Assembly (NCBI RefSeq): GCF_007858275.1
Contig: NZ_VFEV01000023.1
Location: forward strand, 1 to 64,000
DNA from: Pseudomonas proteolytica
GTDB lineage: Bacteria; Pseudomonadota; Gammaproteobacteria; Pseudomonadales; Pseudomonadaceae
Length of the DNA: 64,000 nt
Reading direction: 5' to 3'
Shown: positions 1 through 9,339 of the stretch, in pieces
Layout: each line of letters starts with the position of its first letter
Numbering within the stretch: the stretch's first letter is position 1
Notes under the pieces: generated by a model
What the model was told of the DNA's origin: nothing
Seen by the model: the letters and a program-made list of their open reading frames with translations, nothing else
Database searches by the model: none
Made by a program: the position numbers and the translations under genes

Positions 1-181
1 CAGCCTTGGCCCGCACGATGGCGGCGGAGTCATTGGCGGTCACGGCGCGGGCTTCGATGGCAGCGGCGGCGCCGGCACCGTCGAGGCGGTCCATGTTGGC
101 TTCGGTGGCGTGGCCGGCGTTGGCGCCTTTGGCGGCTACTTCGCCTTCTTCTTCTTTGTCGAATTCGTCCCAGCTCAGCAT
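1..181 (-). CDS. nrdB: Ribonucleoside-diphosphate reductase class Ia, beta subunit (5' end only)
   Basis: Only the first 60 codons lie in the window; the gene continues past the left edge. The N-terminus reads MLSWDEFDKEEEGEVAAKGA, which I recognise as the low-complexity, Ala/Glu-rich start of Pseudomonas NrdB. NrdB holds the diiron-tyrosyl radical that activates NrdA for deoxyribonucleotide synthesis; the metal ligands are outside the window. ATG at 181 is preceded by AGGAG at a good distance. The partner nrdA sits 44.6 kb away on the same strand, although the two are normally adjacent, so nrdB must use its own promoter (see 441-470). Identification is by recognition of the N-terminus only. 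Confidence 0.8.
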   Translation of the reverse strand, partial: MLSWDEFDKEEEGEVAAKGANAGHATEANMDRLDGAGAAAAIEARAVTANDSAAIVRAKA

Positions 182-678
182 GACGTGTCGTCTCCTGCGT
201 GAGGGCCAATGGTGCCCGTGTGAAACCGGATGGTTGGGTGTTCACACGGCCCAAGGGCCGCGGTGGATCTTTAAGGAATCGTTTGTTGCAACAGCTCGCG
301 CAGGCATTAAACGGAATAGGGCTACGGGTACTCTGCATGAGGCCTGAGGGGCGGAGCGACGGTGTCGTACTCCTGCGGGGCCTCAGGTCTGGCTCGTTAC
401 CCCCGTGTAAAGGGATATTGCAGGCCCGATTTACCCGCGCATTATAGGGAAAAATTTGGCTTTGTGTTGCGGCGGATAGCCTCAGCCAAGGGCCAAAATG
501 AGGGTATTTCCGGCCGGGGTGCGGGTTTACAAGGGTTTGCCGGGGTAGGATTTTTTTGACGGGCGGTGAGGTATTTTTGGAGCAGGGGGCAAGGCGAGGG
601 TTTTGCGGGTGTTTCTTTGCCGCAAGGACAATTCCTTGCGGCGAACATTGCCAGGATAGGTTTCAACTAACTAATTAA
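182..678. other. Intergenic stretch: nrdB leader plus a stem-loop
   Basis: No convincing gene. It holds the nrdB leader and candidate promoter, and a perfect 10-bp stem with a 4-nt loop at 619-642 (GCCGCAAGGA / TCCTTGCGGC). The stem lies 37 nt after the stop of the minus-strand DUF2790 gene but has no T-run, so it is not a textbook terminator. Confidence 0.5.
441..470 (-). promoter_or_regulatory. Candidate sigma-70 promoter of nrdB
   Basis: On the minus strand a perfect TATAAT (441-446) is preceded, 18 bp upstream, by GCAACA (465-470), a weak -35 match. It would give a 5' leader of about 255 nt before the nrdB ATG. I found no NrdR-like box overlapping it, unlike the nrdA region at 48.1 kb. 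Confidence 0.45.
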
Positions 679-948
679 TTATCCGTTAGAGCAACCGTTA
701 CCCATGACTTTGTAATTAAGGATATGACGCTGGCCTTGGTGATCTTCATATTCCATACGCGCTGGAACAACTTCGCAGACATTCGGAATGGAACTCATGG
801 ATACCACCTTGGCAATATCCAGATCAGTGGAGTAGGTGTATTCCTCAACAACGGCGGTGCTCTGGCTGGCTACGTCAGTCGGGATCTCGTCGGCCAGGGC
901 TGCGGTAGCGCACAGGCTGGCAAGGGCCATAACTAATAAAGCTTTCAT
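679..948 (-). CDS. DUF2790 family small secreted protein
   Basis: An 89-residue protein. MKALLVMALASLCATAALAD is a clear Sec signal peptide with an A-L-A cleavage site near residue 20, so the mature protein of about 68 residues is periplasmic. The mature part contains the Val-rich 'DIAKVVSMSSIPNVCEVVPA' stretch and 'YEDHQGQRHILNYKVMGNGC' near the end, which I associate with the Pseudomonas DUF2790 family (many paralogues, function unknown; some respond to metals or stress). Two cysteines could form a disulfide. ATG at 948 is chosen over an in-frame TTG six bases upstream because the signal peptide starts there. Single-gene unit. Confidence 0.7.
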   Translation of the reverse strand: MKALLVMALASLCATAALADEIPTDVASQSTAVVEEYTYSTDLDIAKVVSMSSIPNVCEVVPARMEYEDHQGQRHILNYKVMGNGCSNG

Positions 949-1342
949 TTCCAATTTACCTTTTTACAGTCGAAGGGGGTCACGGGGCCCTTGTGAGGCC
1001 ACGTGTGTAACTTGAGTAGTGAGTTCGGATTAACGTGCCTTCGTGGGGGGCTGCAACTTGGTTAATCACGGTGCCTTGTTGGCGAGGCCGATTTTAGGCG
1101 CCTGGGTTGCATTCATATACCCGTGCTTTTGATAAACACTATTGGTGGTTTTCGTAACAATCCACGACAGAGGTTTTTTGCAGTGTTGCAAAATGCGCTA
1201 CAGGCGCCGAGCCAGAGCGCTGCAAGGGGATATCAGGGTAATTTGTAGGGGCTTGTTACTACCATCGTCGAATGGTTCTATAGGCCTACCCCGGCTAAAA
1301 CAGGGGCATACAACAACAACTATTGTCACCGAGGTAAGAAAG
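949..1342. other. acsA upstream region
   Basis: 394 bp between the divergent DUF2790 gene and acsA, with no gene recognised. Apart from the CA motif at 1312-1319 I could not assign a confident -35/-10 or -24/-12 promoter. Confidence 0.4.
1312..1319 (+). promoter_or_regulatory. Crc/Hfq CA motif in the acsA leader
   Basis: AACAACAA is a perfect match to the AANAANAA catabolite activity motif bound by Hfq with Crc on Pseudomonas mRNAs. It sits about 24 nt before the chosen acsA ATG and just before the GAGG ribosome-binding site. This is where translational repression by preferred carbon sources is expected. Confidence 0.6.
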
Positions 1343-3298
<1,956 letters not shown>

Positions 3299-3314
3299 GC
3301 GGGTTTATGGGACC

Positions 3315-3350
3315 AAGCCCCATTCGGCGTAGGCCGGGTGGGGCTTTTTT
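3315..3350 (+). terminator. Rho-independent terminator of acsA
   Basis: AAGCCCC (3315-3321) pairs with GGGGCTT (3340-3346), followed by TTTT. It starts 16 nt after the acsA stop. Confidence 0.8.
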
Positions 3351-3378
3351 GTGGGATCTCACTATGAAATACCCTCAA

Positions 3379-3415
3379 TGTAGGAGCTGGCTTGCCTGTG
3401 ATAGCGGTGGGTCAG
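3379..3415. repeat. REP unit, single
   Basis: TGTAGGAGCTGGCTTGCCTG followed by TGATAGCGGT, the P. fluorescens-type REP with mismatches. No inverted partner lies nearby. Confidence 0.7.
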
Positions 3416-3750
3416 TTTCAAATGGGGTGGGGGAGCTGACAGACCGCCCTCAGCACCAAGCCAATAAATATCGGTTTATCTAGTAGGACGTTTCTGAATG
3501 TTACCCCGCGGTGCAAATGTGTAACCTTGCGCCCAAACATGAGGCAAAGTGCTACATCCATGCCCCGAAAACGCCCGTTTTAGACGCCCGGTAAAATTAG
3601 ATCAAACGCTACACTTGCCGGAATAGAAGGGTTTGCGAATAATAGGCCCGCAATTTGCAGCGTTAATAGGTTTAATATCTTTTGCCTCTGCATAAAAATC
3701 AGAGGCTGTCAATGTGTTGGGGTCGCTTTCTCGGTGCTTCTGTAAATTGT

Positions 3751-3771
3751 TGTCGCATTGAGGAAATATCG
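3751..3771 (+). promoter_or_regulatory. ArgR half-site upstream of aotJ
   Basis: TGTCGC-N8-AA at 3751-3766 matches exactly the P. aeruginosa ArgR half-site TGTCGC-N8-AA-N5. Related TCGC/TCGT motifs start near 3720, 3781 and 3811, roughly 30 bp apart, but are imperfect. In P. aeruginosa ArgR with arginine activates the aot operon. Confidence 0.6.
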
Positions 3772-3923
3772 GCTTCCGGCCTGTCGTTAGAATGCCGATC
3801 ACTCGCTCGTCGTCGCCATGTTCAACTGGTGTAGGACGCAGCACCGCTATTCGGTTTCACTCAGTCGCATCGTGGGCCATGGCTCATACTGCTGTTTTTG
3901 TCCTATACCGATGGAGTCCCAAG

Positions 3924-4709
3924 ATGAAGAAACTCGTGCTGTTGGGCGCCCTGGCGCTGTCCGTGCTGTCCATGCAGGCCTTCGCTGAAGAGAAGCCGCT
4001 GAAAATTGGTATCGAAGCAGCCTACCCTCCGTTTGCCTCGAAGGCGCCGGATGGCAGCATCGTCGGTTTTGACTACGACATCGGCAACGCCCTGTGCGAA
4101 GAGATGAAGGTCAAGTGCACCTGGGTCGAGCAAGAATTCGACGGTCTGATCCCGGCCCTCAAAGTACGCAAGATCGACGCGATCCTGTCGTCCATGTCCA
4201 TCACTGACGACCGCAAGAAGTCCGTGGACTTCACCAACCGCTACTACCTGACCCCAGCCCGCCTGGTGATGAAGGACAGCGTAACCGTCAGCGACAGCCT
4301 GGTTGAGCTCAAGGACAAGAAGATCGGCGTACAGCGCGGTTCGATCCACGACCGTTTCGCCAAGGAAGTCCTGGCGCCTAAAGGTGCGACCATCGTTCCT
4401 TACAGCACCCAGAACGAAATCTACCTGGACGTGGCTGCCGGTCGCCTTGATGGCACCGTGGCCGATGCGACCCTGCTCGAAGACGGTTTCCTGAAGACCG
4501 ACTCTGGCAAAGGCTACGCGTTCGTAGGTCCTGCGTTCACCGACGCCAAATACTTCGGTGATGGCATCGGTATCGCAGTACGTAAAGGCGACAAGGCCAA
4601 CCTGGACCGCATCAATGCTGCCATCGCCGCGATCCGCGCCAATGGCAAGTACAAAGAAATCGAGAAAAAGTATTTCAACTTCGATATTTACGGCGCCGAC
4701 GCCAAGTAA
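3924..4709 (+). CDS. aotJ: Arginine/ornithine ABC transporter, periplasmic binding protein
   Basis: Captures L-arginine or ornithine in the periplasm and delivers it to AotQM. 261 residues with signal peptide MKKLVLLGALALSVLSMQAFA and cleavage after residue 22. The mature protein begins with the family-3 solute-binding pattern KIGIEAAYPPFASKAPDG, then FDYDIGNAL, and 'ILSSMSITDDRKKSVDFT' near residue 95. ATG at 3924 follows GGAG at 3913-3916 and precedes the signal peptide; an upstream in-frame ATG would hide it. First gene of aotJQMOP-argR. An attenuator-like hairpin follows before aotQ. Confidence 0.95.
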   Translation: MKKLVLLGALALSVLSMQAFAEEKPLKIGIEAAYPPFASKAPDGSIVGFDYDIGNALCEEMKVKCTWVEQEFDGLIPALKVRKIDAILSSMSITDDRKKSVDFTNRYYLTPARLVMKDSVTVSDSLVELKDKKIGVQRGSIHDRFAKEVLAPKGATIVPYSTQNEIYLDVAAGRLDGTVADATLLEDGFLKTDSGKGYAFVGPAFTDAKYFGDGIGIAVRKGDKANLDRINAAIAAIRANGKYKEIEKKYFNFDIYGADAK

Positions 4710-4731
4710 ACCTTCGCAGTTGTCTGTCCAG

Positions 4732-4775
4732 AATGGCGCAAGCACCAGGGTCTCTGAAGTTTGCGCCATTTTTTC
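4732..4775 (+). terminator. Intra-operon terminator/attenuator between aotJ and aotQ
   Basis: AATGGCGCAA (4732-4741) pairs perfectly with TTGCGCCATT (4761-4770) around a 19-nt loop, followed by TTTT. Its position just after the binding-protein gene fits partial termination, so that more AotJ than membrane subunits is made. Confidence 0.65.
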
Positions 4776-4800
4776 ATCCGCCTTTTCGAGGACCTGAATC

Positions 4801-5490
4801 ATGTTGAAAGGCTACGGGGCCGTTATCCTCGATGGCGCATGGTTGACGCTTCAGCTCGCCTTGTCGTCCATGGCCTTGGCCATTGTTCTGGGTCTGATCG
4901 GGGTTGCATTGCGCCTGTCGCCGGTACGCTGGCTGGCTTGGCTGGGTGACCTGTACTCCACGGTGATCCGCGGGATCCCCGACCTGGTGCTGATCCTGCT
5001 GATTTTCTACGGCGGCCAGGACCTGCTCAACCGCGTCGCGCCGCTACTGGGCTACGACGACTATATTGACCTGAACCCCTTGGCCGCCGGCATCGGCACC
5101 CTGGGTTTCATCTTTGGCGCCTACCTGTCGGAAACGTTCCGCGGTGCGTTCATGGCCATCCCCAAGGGGCAGGCCGAAGCGGGCATGGCCTATGGCATGA
5201 GCCCGTTCCAGGTGTTTTTCCGGGTGATGGTGCCGCAGATGATCCGGCTGGCAATCCCCGGCTTTACCAACAACTGGCTGGTATTGACCAAGGCCACTGC
5301 GTTGATTTCGGTGGTGGGCCTGCAAGACATGATGTTCAAGGCCAAGCAGGCGGCAGATGCCACCCGCGAACCTTTTACCTTCTTCCTCGCAGTGGCGGCG
5401 ATGTACCTGGTGATCACCAGCGTCTCGTTGCTGGCCCTGCGTTATCTCGAGAAGCGCTACTCGGTAGGCGTAAAGGCGGCTGATCTATGA
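4801..5490 (+). CDS. aotQ: Arginine/ornithine ABC transporter permease
   Basis: Inner-membrane permease of the polar amino acid (HisQ/M) family, 229 residues with about five hydrophobic segments. The EAA loop that contacts the ATPase is visible near residues 122-140 (EAGMAYGMSPFQVFFRVMVPQ truncated here to its core). 'RGIPDLVLILLIFYGGQ' is the typical HisQ-type N-terminal signature. GAGG precedes the ATG. The gene overlaps aotM by 4 bp (ATGA), implying translational coupling. It pairs with AotM to form the channel fed by AotJ. Confidence 0.93.
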   Translation: MLKGYGAVILDGAWLTLQLALSSMALAIVLGLIGVALRLSPVRWLAWLGDLYSTVIRGIPDLVLILLIFYGGQDLLNRVAPLLGYDDYIDLNPLAAGIGTLGFIFGAYLSETFRGAFMAIPKGQAEAGMAYGMSPFQVFFRVMVPQMIRLAIPGFTNNWLVLTKATALISVVGLQDMMFKAKQAADATREPFTFFLAVAAMYLVITSVSLLALRYLEKRYSVGVKAADL

Positions 5491-6185
5491 TCTTCGACTA
5501 CAACGTCATCTGGGAGGCCATGCCGCTGTACCTTGGCGGCCTGCTGACCACCCTCAAGCTGCTGTTGATTTCGCTGTTCTTCGGCTTGCTCGCTGCCGTC
5601 CCCCTGGGGCTGATGCGGGTGTCCAAGCAGCCGCTGGTCAACGGCGCGGCCTGGCTCTACACCTACGTGATCCGCGGTACACCGATGCTGGTGCAACTGT
5701 TTTTGATCTACTACGGCCTGGCCCAGTTCGAAGCCGTGCGCGAGAGTTTCCTCTGGTCGTGGCTGTCCAGCGCAACGTTCTGTGCGTGCCTGGCCTTTGC
5801 CATCAACACCAGCGCCTACACCGCCGAAATCATTGCCGGCAGCCTCAAGGCTACGCCCCACGGCGAGATCGAAGCGGCCAAGGCCATGGGCATGTCGCGC
5901 TACAAGCTGTACCGCCGCATCCTGCTGCCTTCGGCCCTGCGCCGGGCGCTGCCGCAGTACAGCAACGAAGTGATCATGATGCTGCAGACCACCAGCCTGG
6001 CCTCCATCGTCACCCTGATCGATATCACCGGTGCCGCACGTACGGTCAACGCCCAGTACTATCTGCCGTTCGAAGCCTATATCACCGCTGGCCTGTTCTA
6101 CCTGTGCCTGACGTTCATCCTGGTGCGCCTGTTCAAATTGGCCGAGCGTCGCTGGTTGAGCTACCTGGCTCCACGGAAGCACTGA
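5487..6185 (+). CDS. aotM: Arginine/ornithine ABC transporter permease
   Basis: Second permease subunit, 232 residues, HisM-like. 'RGTPMLVQLFLIYYGLAQFE' is the family signature after the first membrane span. The EAA motif core EIEAAKAMGMSRYKLYRRI lies near residue 128. The start overlaps the aotQ stop by 4 bp, and only 1 bp separates its stop from the next gene. It forms the membrane heterodimer with AotQ. Confidence 0.93.
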   Translation: MIFDYNVIWEAMPLYLGGLLTTLKLLLISLFFGLLAAVPLGLMRVSKQPLVNGAAWLYTYVIRGTPMLVQLFLIYYGLAQFEAVRESFLWSWLSSATFCACLAFAINTSAYTAEIIAGSLKATPHGEIEAAKAMGMSRYKLYRRILLPSALRRALPQYSNEVIMMLQTTSLASIVTLIDITGAARTVNAQYYLPFEAYITAGLFYLCLTFILVRLFKLAERRWLSYLAPRKH

Positions 6186-6186
6186 T

Positions 6187-7299
6187 ATGGAACGCATCGA
6201 TCACGTACTGCCCTGGGGCCACTTGGGCTGCGAGCGCCAACTGACGGTGTTCCGTTTCGGCCACGGCGAGCGCAAGGCGTATATCCAGGCCAGCCTGCAC
6301 GCCGATGAATTGCCGGGGATGCGCGCGGCCTGGGAGCTGAAAAAGCGCCTGGTCGAACTGGAGCAGCAGGGCGCCCTCAACGGGGTGATCGAGTTGGTGC
6401 CGGTGGCCAACCCGATGGGCCTCGGCCAACTGCTGCAAGGCAGCCACCAGGGGCGTTTCGAGATTGGCAGCGGCAAGAACTTCAACCGTGATTTCGTGGA
6501 GTTGAGCGAGCCGGTTGCGGCCTTGCTGGAGGGCAAGCTGGGGGATGATCCCCACGCCAACGTGCGCATGATCCGCCAGGCGATGAGCGACACGCTCAAC
6601 GCGCTGCCTGAGCCGAGCAGCCAGCTGCAAGGCATGCAACGGGTATTGCTGAGCCACGCCTGCACCGCCGATGTGGTCCTCGACCTGCACTGCGACGCCG
6701 AAGCCGCGCTGCACATGTACGCGCTGCCCCAGCACTGGCCGCAATGGCGTTCGTTGTCGGCGCACTTGAATGTAAAAGTCGGCCTGTTGGCGGAAGACTC
6801 CGGTGGCAGTTCGTTTGATGAAGCCTGCTCGCTGCCCTGGCTGCGTTTGTCGCGGGCGTTTCCCGAGGCGCAGATTCCCCTGGCGTGCCTGGCGACAACC
6901 CTGGAGCTGGGTGGCCAGGCCGATACCGGACGCGACGAGGCCATCTTCCATGCCGAAGGCATCCTCGCGTTCCTCGCCGAGCAGGGCCTGATCAACGGTG
7001 AATTTGCGGCGCCGCAATACGAACCGTGTGATGGGGTGCCCTTCGAGGGCACCGAATTGCTGTTTGCACCCCATGCCGGAGTGATCAGTTACCTGCGTAA
7101 GGCCGGTGACTGGGTGGAAACCGGCGAACCGATTTTTGAAGTGATTGACCCTGTGGCCGACCGCGTCAGCATTGTCTGTGCCGGCACCTCGGGGGTGTTG
7201 TTTGCCGTTGAACGGCTACGTTATGCCCAAGCGGGTTTCTGGCTGGCCAAGGTGGCGGGGCGCGAAGCGCTGCGTCACGGGCGCTTGCTCAACGACTGA
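6187..7299 (+). CDS. aotO: Succinylglutamate desuccinylase/aspartoacylase-family protein in the aot operon
   Basis: 370-residue cytoplasmic protein of the M14-like AstE/AspA zinc hydrolase family. It shows the zinc-ligand pattern ASLHADELPG near residue 40, a distal DLHCDAE motif near residue 162, and a C-terminal beta-rich part. P. aeruginosa aotO holds the same place between aotM and aotP; it is not needed for a standard ABC importer and its substrate is not established. It is distinct from AruE at 22.4 kb, which carries the catabolic desuccinylase signature. It begins 1 bp after the aotM stop, so it is clearly co-translated. Confidence 0.85.
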   Translation: MERIDHVLPWGHLGCERQLTVFRFGHGERKAYIQASLHADELPGMRAAWELKKRLVELEQQGALNGVIELVPVANPMGLGQLLQGSHQGRFEIGSGKNFNRDFVELSEPVAALLEGKLGDDPHANVRMIRQAMSDTLNALPEPSSQLQGMQRVLLSHACTADVVLDLHCDAEAALHMYALPQHWPQWRSLSAHLNVKVGLLAEDSGGSSFDEACSLPWLRLSRAFPEAQIPLACLATTLELGGQADTGRDEAIFHAEGILAFLAEQGLINGEFAAPQYEPCDGVPFEGTELLFAPHAGVISYLRKAGDWVETGEPIFEVIDPVADRVSIVCAGTSGVLFAVERLRYAQAGFWLAKVAGREALRHGRLLND

Positions 7300-7326
7300 C
7301 CAACTGTTTTTGTGAGAACCGACCGC

Positions 7327-8091
7327 ATGTACAAACTTGAAGTCCAAGACCTGCATAAACGCTATGGCAGTCATGAAGTGCTCAAAGGGGTGTCCCTGGC
7401 CGCCGCGGCCGGCGATGTGATCAGCATCATCGGTTCCAGCGGTTCTGGCAAAAGTACCTTTTTGCGCTGCATCAACCTGCTGGAGCAGCCTCACGCCGGC
7501 AAGATCCTGCTCAATAACGAAGAGCTGAAGCTGGTGGCCAACAAGGACGGCGCGATGAAAGCCGCCGACCCCAAGCAGTTGCAGCGCATGCGTTCGCGCC
7601 TGTCGATGGTGTTCCAGCATTTCAACCTGTGGTCGCACATGACCGCGCTGGAAAACGTCATGGAAGCACCGGTGCACGTATTGGGCATGTCGAAAAAAGA
7701 CGCCCGTGAAAAGGCCGAGCACTACCTGGCCAAAGTGGGCGTGGCCCACCGCAAGGACGCTTTCCCCGGCCATATGTCCGGTGGTGAGCAGCAGCGCGTG
7801 GCGATTGCCCGGGCGCTGGCGATGGAGCCTGAGGTGATGCTGTTTGACGAGCCGACCTCGGCCCTCGACCCGGAGCTGGTCGGCGAAGTCTTGAAAGTCA
7901 TGCAGGACCTGGCCCTGGAAGGCCGCACCATGGTGGTGGTGACCCACGAAATGGGCTTTGCCCGCGAGGTGTCGAACCAGTTGGTGTTCCTGCATAAAGG
8001 CATTGTCGAAGAGCGCGGCAACCCGCGTGAAGTGCTGGTCAACCCGCAGTCCGAGCGGTTGCAGCAGTTCCTGTCCGGTAGCTTGAAATAA
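7327..8091 (+). CDS. aotP: Arginine/ornithine ABC transporter ATPase
   Basis: 254-residue ATPase that drives the AotQM channel. Walker A GSSGSGKST, Q-loop VFQHFNLW, signature MSGGEQQR, Walker B VMLFDEP, D-loop SALDPE and switch histidine VVTHEMG are all present and in order. ATG at 7327 (MYKLEVQDLHKRYG) is preferred to a GTG 15 bp upstream, because homologues start here. Last transport gene of the operon; argR follows after a REP pair. Confidence 0.95.
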   Translation: MYKLEVQDLHKRYGSHEVLKGVSLAAAAGDVISIIGSSGSGKSTFLRCINLLEQPHAGKILLNNEELKLVANKDGAMKAADPKQLQRMRSRLSMVFQHFNLWSHMTALENVMEAPVHVLGMSKKDAREKAEHYLAKVGVAHRKDAFPGHMSGGEQQRVAIARALAMEPEVMLFDEPTSALDPELVGEVLKVMQDLALEGRTMVVVTHEMGFAREVSNQLVFLHKGIVEERGNPREVLVNPQSERLQQFLSGSLK

Positions 8092-8110
8092 TCAAGGCCG
8101 TTGCTCCCCC

Positions 8111-8210
8111 TGTAGCAGCGAGCCTGCTCGCGAAGATCGTCAACGAAAACGCGGGAAGCCTGATACCCCGTGGTGTTCTCAGGTTTTTCGCGAGCAAGCT
8201 CGCTCCTACA
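8111..8210. repeat. REP pair (REPIN) between aotP and argR
   Basis: TGTAGCAGCGAGCCTGCTCG and its inverted partner CGAGCAAGCTCGCTCCTACA flank about 55 bp. It belongs to the GAGCGAGCTTGCTCGC subfamily. It may limit read-through from aot into argR. Confidence 0.85.
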
Positions 8211-8307
8211 GGAAAGCAGGTCTTTATCGTTTTTAAGCTTTGTGTTGGTTTACGGGCTAGCATTGGCCTTTGTCTTCATTACCGTTACTCGCTTCGGATA
8301 GCACTCC

Positions 8308-9288
8308 ATGACCGCCCATAAAATTGGTTTCCTGATTTGGCCCAGCACAAAAGCACTCACGCTTGCGCTGGCTGAGGAGGCCTTGCGCGTTGCTCAGCGT
8401 GTGCATCCGGATGTGGTGTATGAACTGTCGTTCCTGCAGGCCGAGCCGCAAACCGAAGGCGCCTGGCAACTGCCGGGCGAGCCTTGGGCCGGCAAGCTCG
8501 AAGGCTTCCAGAAACTGTTCCTGCTGGCCGACGAACCGCCGACCGTGATCGCCTCGCAACTAAGCTCGGCGCTCAAGCAGCTCGTTCGTTCCGGTTGCGT
8601 GATCGGCGGCCTGTCGGCAGGCGTGTATCCGCTGGCGCAACTGGGGTTGCTCGACGGCTACCGCGCCGCCGTGCACTGGCGCTGGCAGGACGATTTCGCC
8701 GAGCGCTTTCCCAAGGTCATCGCCACCAGCCATTTGTTCGACTGGGACCGTGATCGCCTGACGGCCTGCGGTGGCATGTCGGTGCTCGACCTGCTGCTGG
8801 CGGTGCTGGCCCGTGACCACGGCGCCGAACTGGCTGGTGCGGTCTCCGAAGAACTGGTGGTGGAGCGCATCCGCGAAGGCGGCGAGCGCCAACGAATCCC
8901 CCTGCAAAACCGCCTGGGCTCCAGCCACCCGAAGCTGACCCAGGCCGTGTTGTTGATGGAAGCCAATATCGAAGAGCCGCTGACCACCGACGAAATTGCC
9001 CAGCACGTATGCGTGTCCCGACGACAACTGGAACGGATCTTCAAGCAGTACCTCAATCGCGTTCCCAGCCAGTACTACCTGGAGCTGCGCCTGAACAAGG
9101 CGCGGCAGATGTTGATGCAGACCAGCAAGTCGATCATCCAGATCGGCCTGTCTTGCGGCTTCTCCTCGGGGCCGCACTTCTCCAGCGCCTACCGCAACTT
9201 CTTTGGCGCCACCCCCCGTGAAGATCGCAACCAGCGCCGTAGCAGCAGCCCGTTCGAATTGTCGTCGGTACCCTCCGAGCGCGGCTGA
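8308..9288 (+). CDS. argR: Arginine-responsive transcriptional regulator, AraC family
   Basis: 326 residues. The N-terminal two-thirds is a DJ-1/PfpI-like glutaminase-fold domain ('SGCVIGGLSAGVYPLAQLGLLDG'), and the C-terminal 100 residues carry two helix-turn-helix motifs typical of AraC ('TTDEIAQHVCVSRRQLERIF', 'SKSIIQIGLSCGFSSGPHFS'). P. aeruginosa ArgR has the same architecture; with arginine it activates the aot and aru operons and represses biosynthesis. Sites matching its half-site lie at 3751 and 15420. Not to be confused with the unrelated E. coli ArgR. Confidence 0.92.
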   Translation: MTAHKIGFLIWPSTKALTLALAEEALRVAQRVHPDVVYELSFLQAEPQTEGAWQLPGEPWAGKLEGFQKLFLLADEPPTVIASQLSSALKQLVRSGCVIGGLSAGVYPLAQLGLLDGYRAAVHWRWQDDFAERFPKVIATSHLFDWDRDRLTACGGMSVLDLLLAVLARDHGAELAGAVSEELVVERIREGGERQRIPLQNRLGSSHPKLTQAVLLMEANIEEPLTTDEIAQHVCVSRRQLERIFKQYLNRVPSQYYLELRLNKARQMLMQTSKSIIQIGLSCGFSSGPHFSSAYRNFFGATPREDRNQRRSSSPFELSSVPSERG

Positions 9289-9339
9289 CAAGGCGCCGCT
9301 TGTTGTGGAGAGGGGACAAGCCCCCTTACCGCAGCAGGC

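Larger units (their letters stand above)
3351..3923. other. Intergenic region upstream of aotJ
   Basis: 573 bp without a recognisable gene. It contains a single REP-like unit (3379-3415) and the ArgR-type site (3751-3771). The part at 3530-3720 is AT-richer than the coding DNA around it. Confidence 0.5.

Noticed and set aside
442..666. 74-codon frame upstream of nrdB
   Set aside because: It covers the nrdB promoter; biased Pro/Lys composition, no homology or start signal.
1050..1342. Possible -24/-12 promoter for acsA (GGCGCCTGGGTTGC)
   Set aside because: GG/GC spacing and the -24 half do not match TGGCAC-N5-TTGC.
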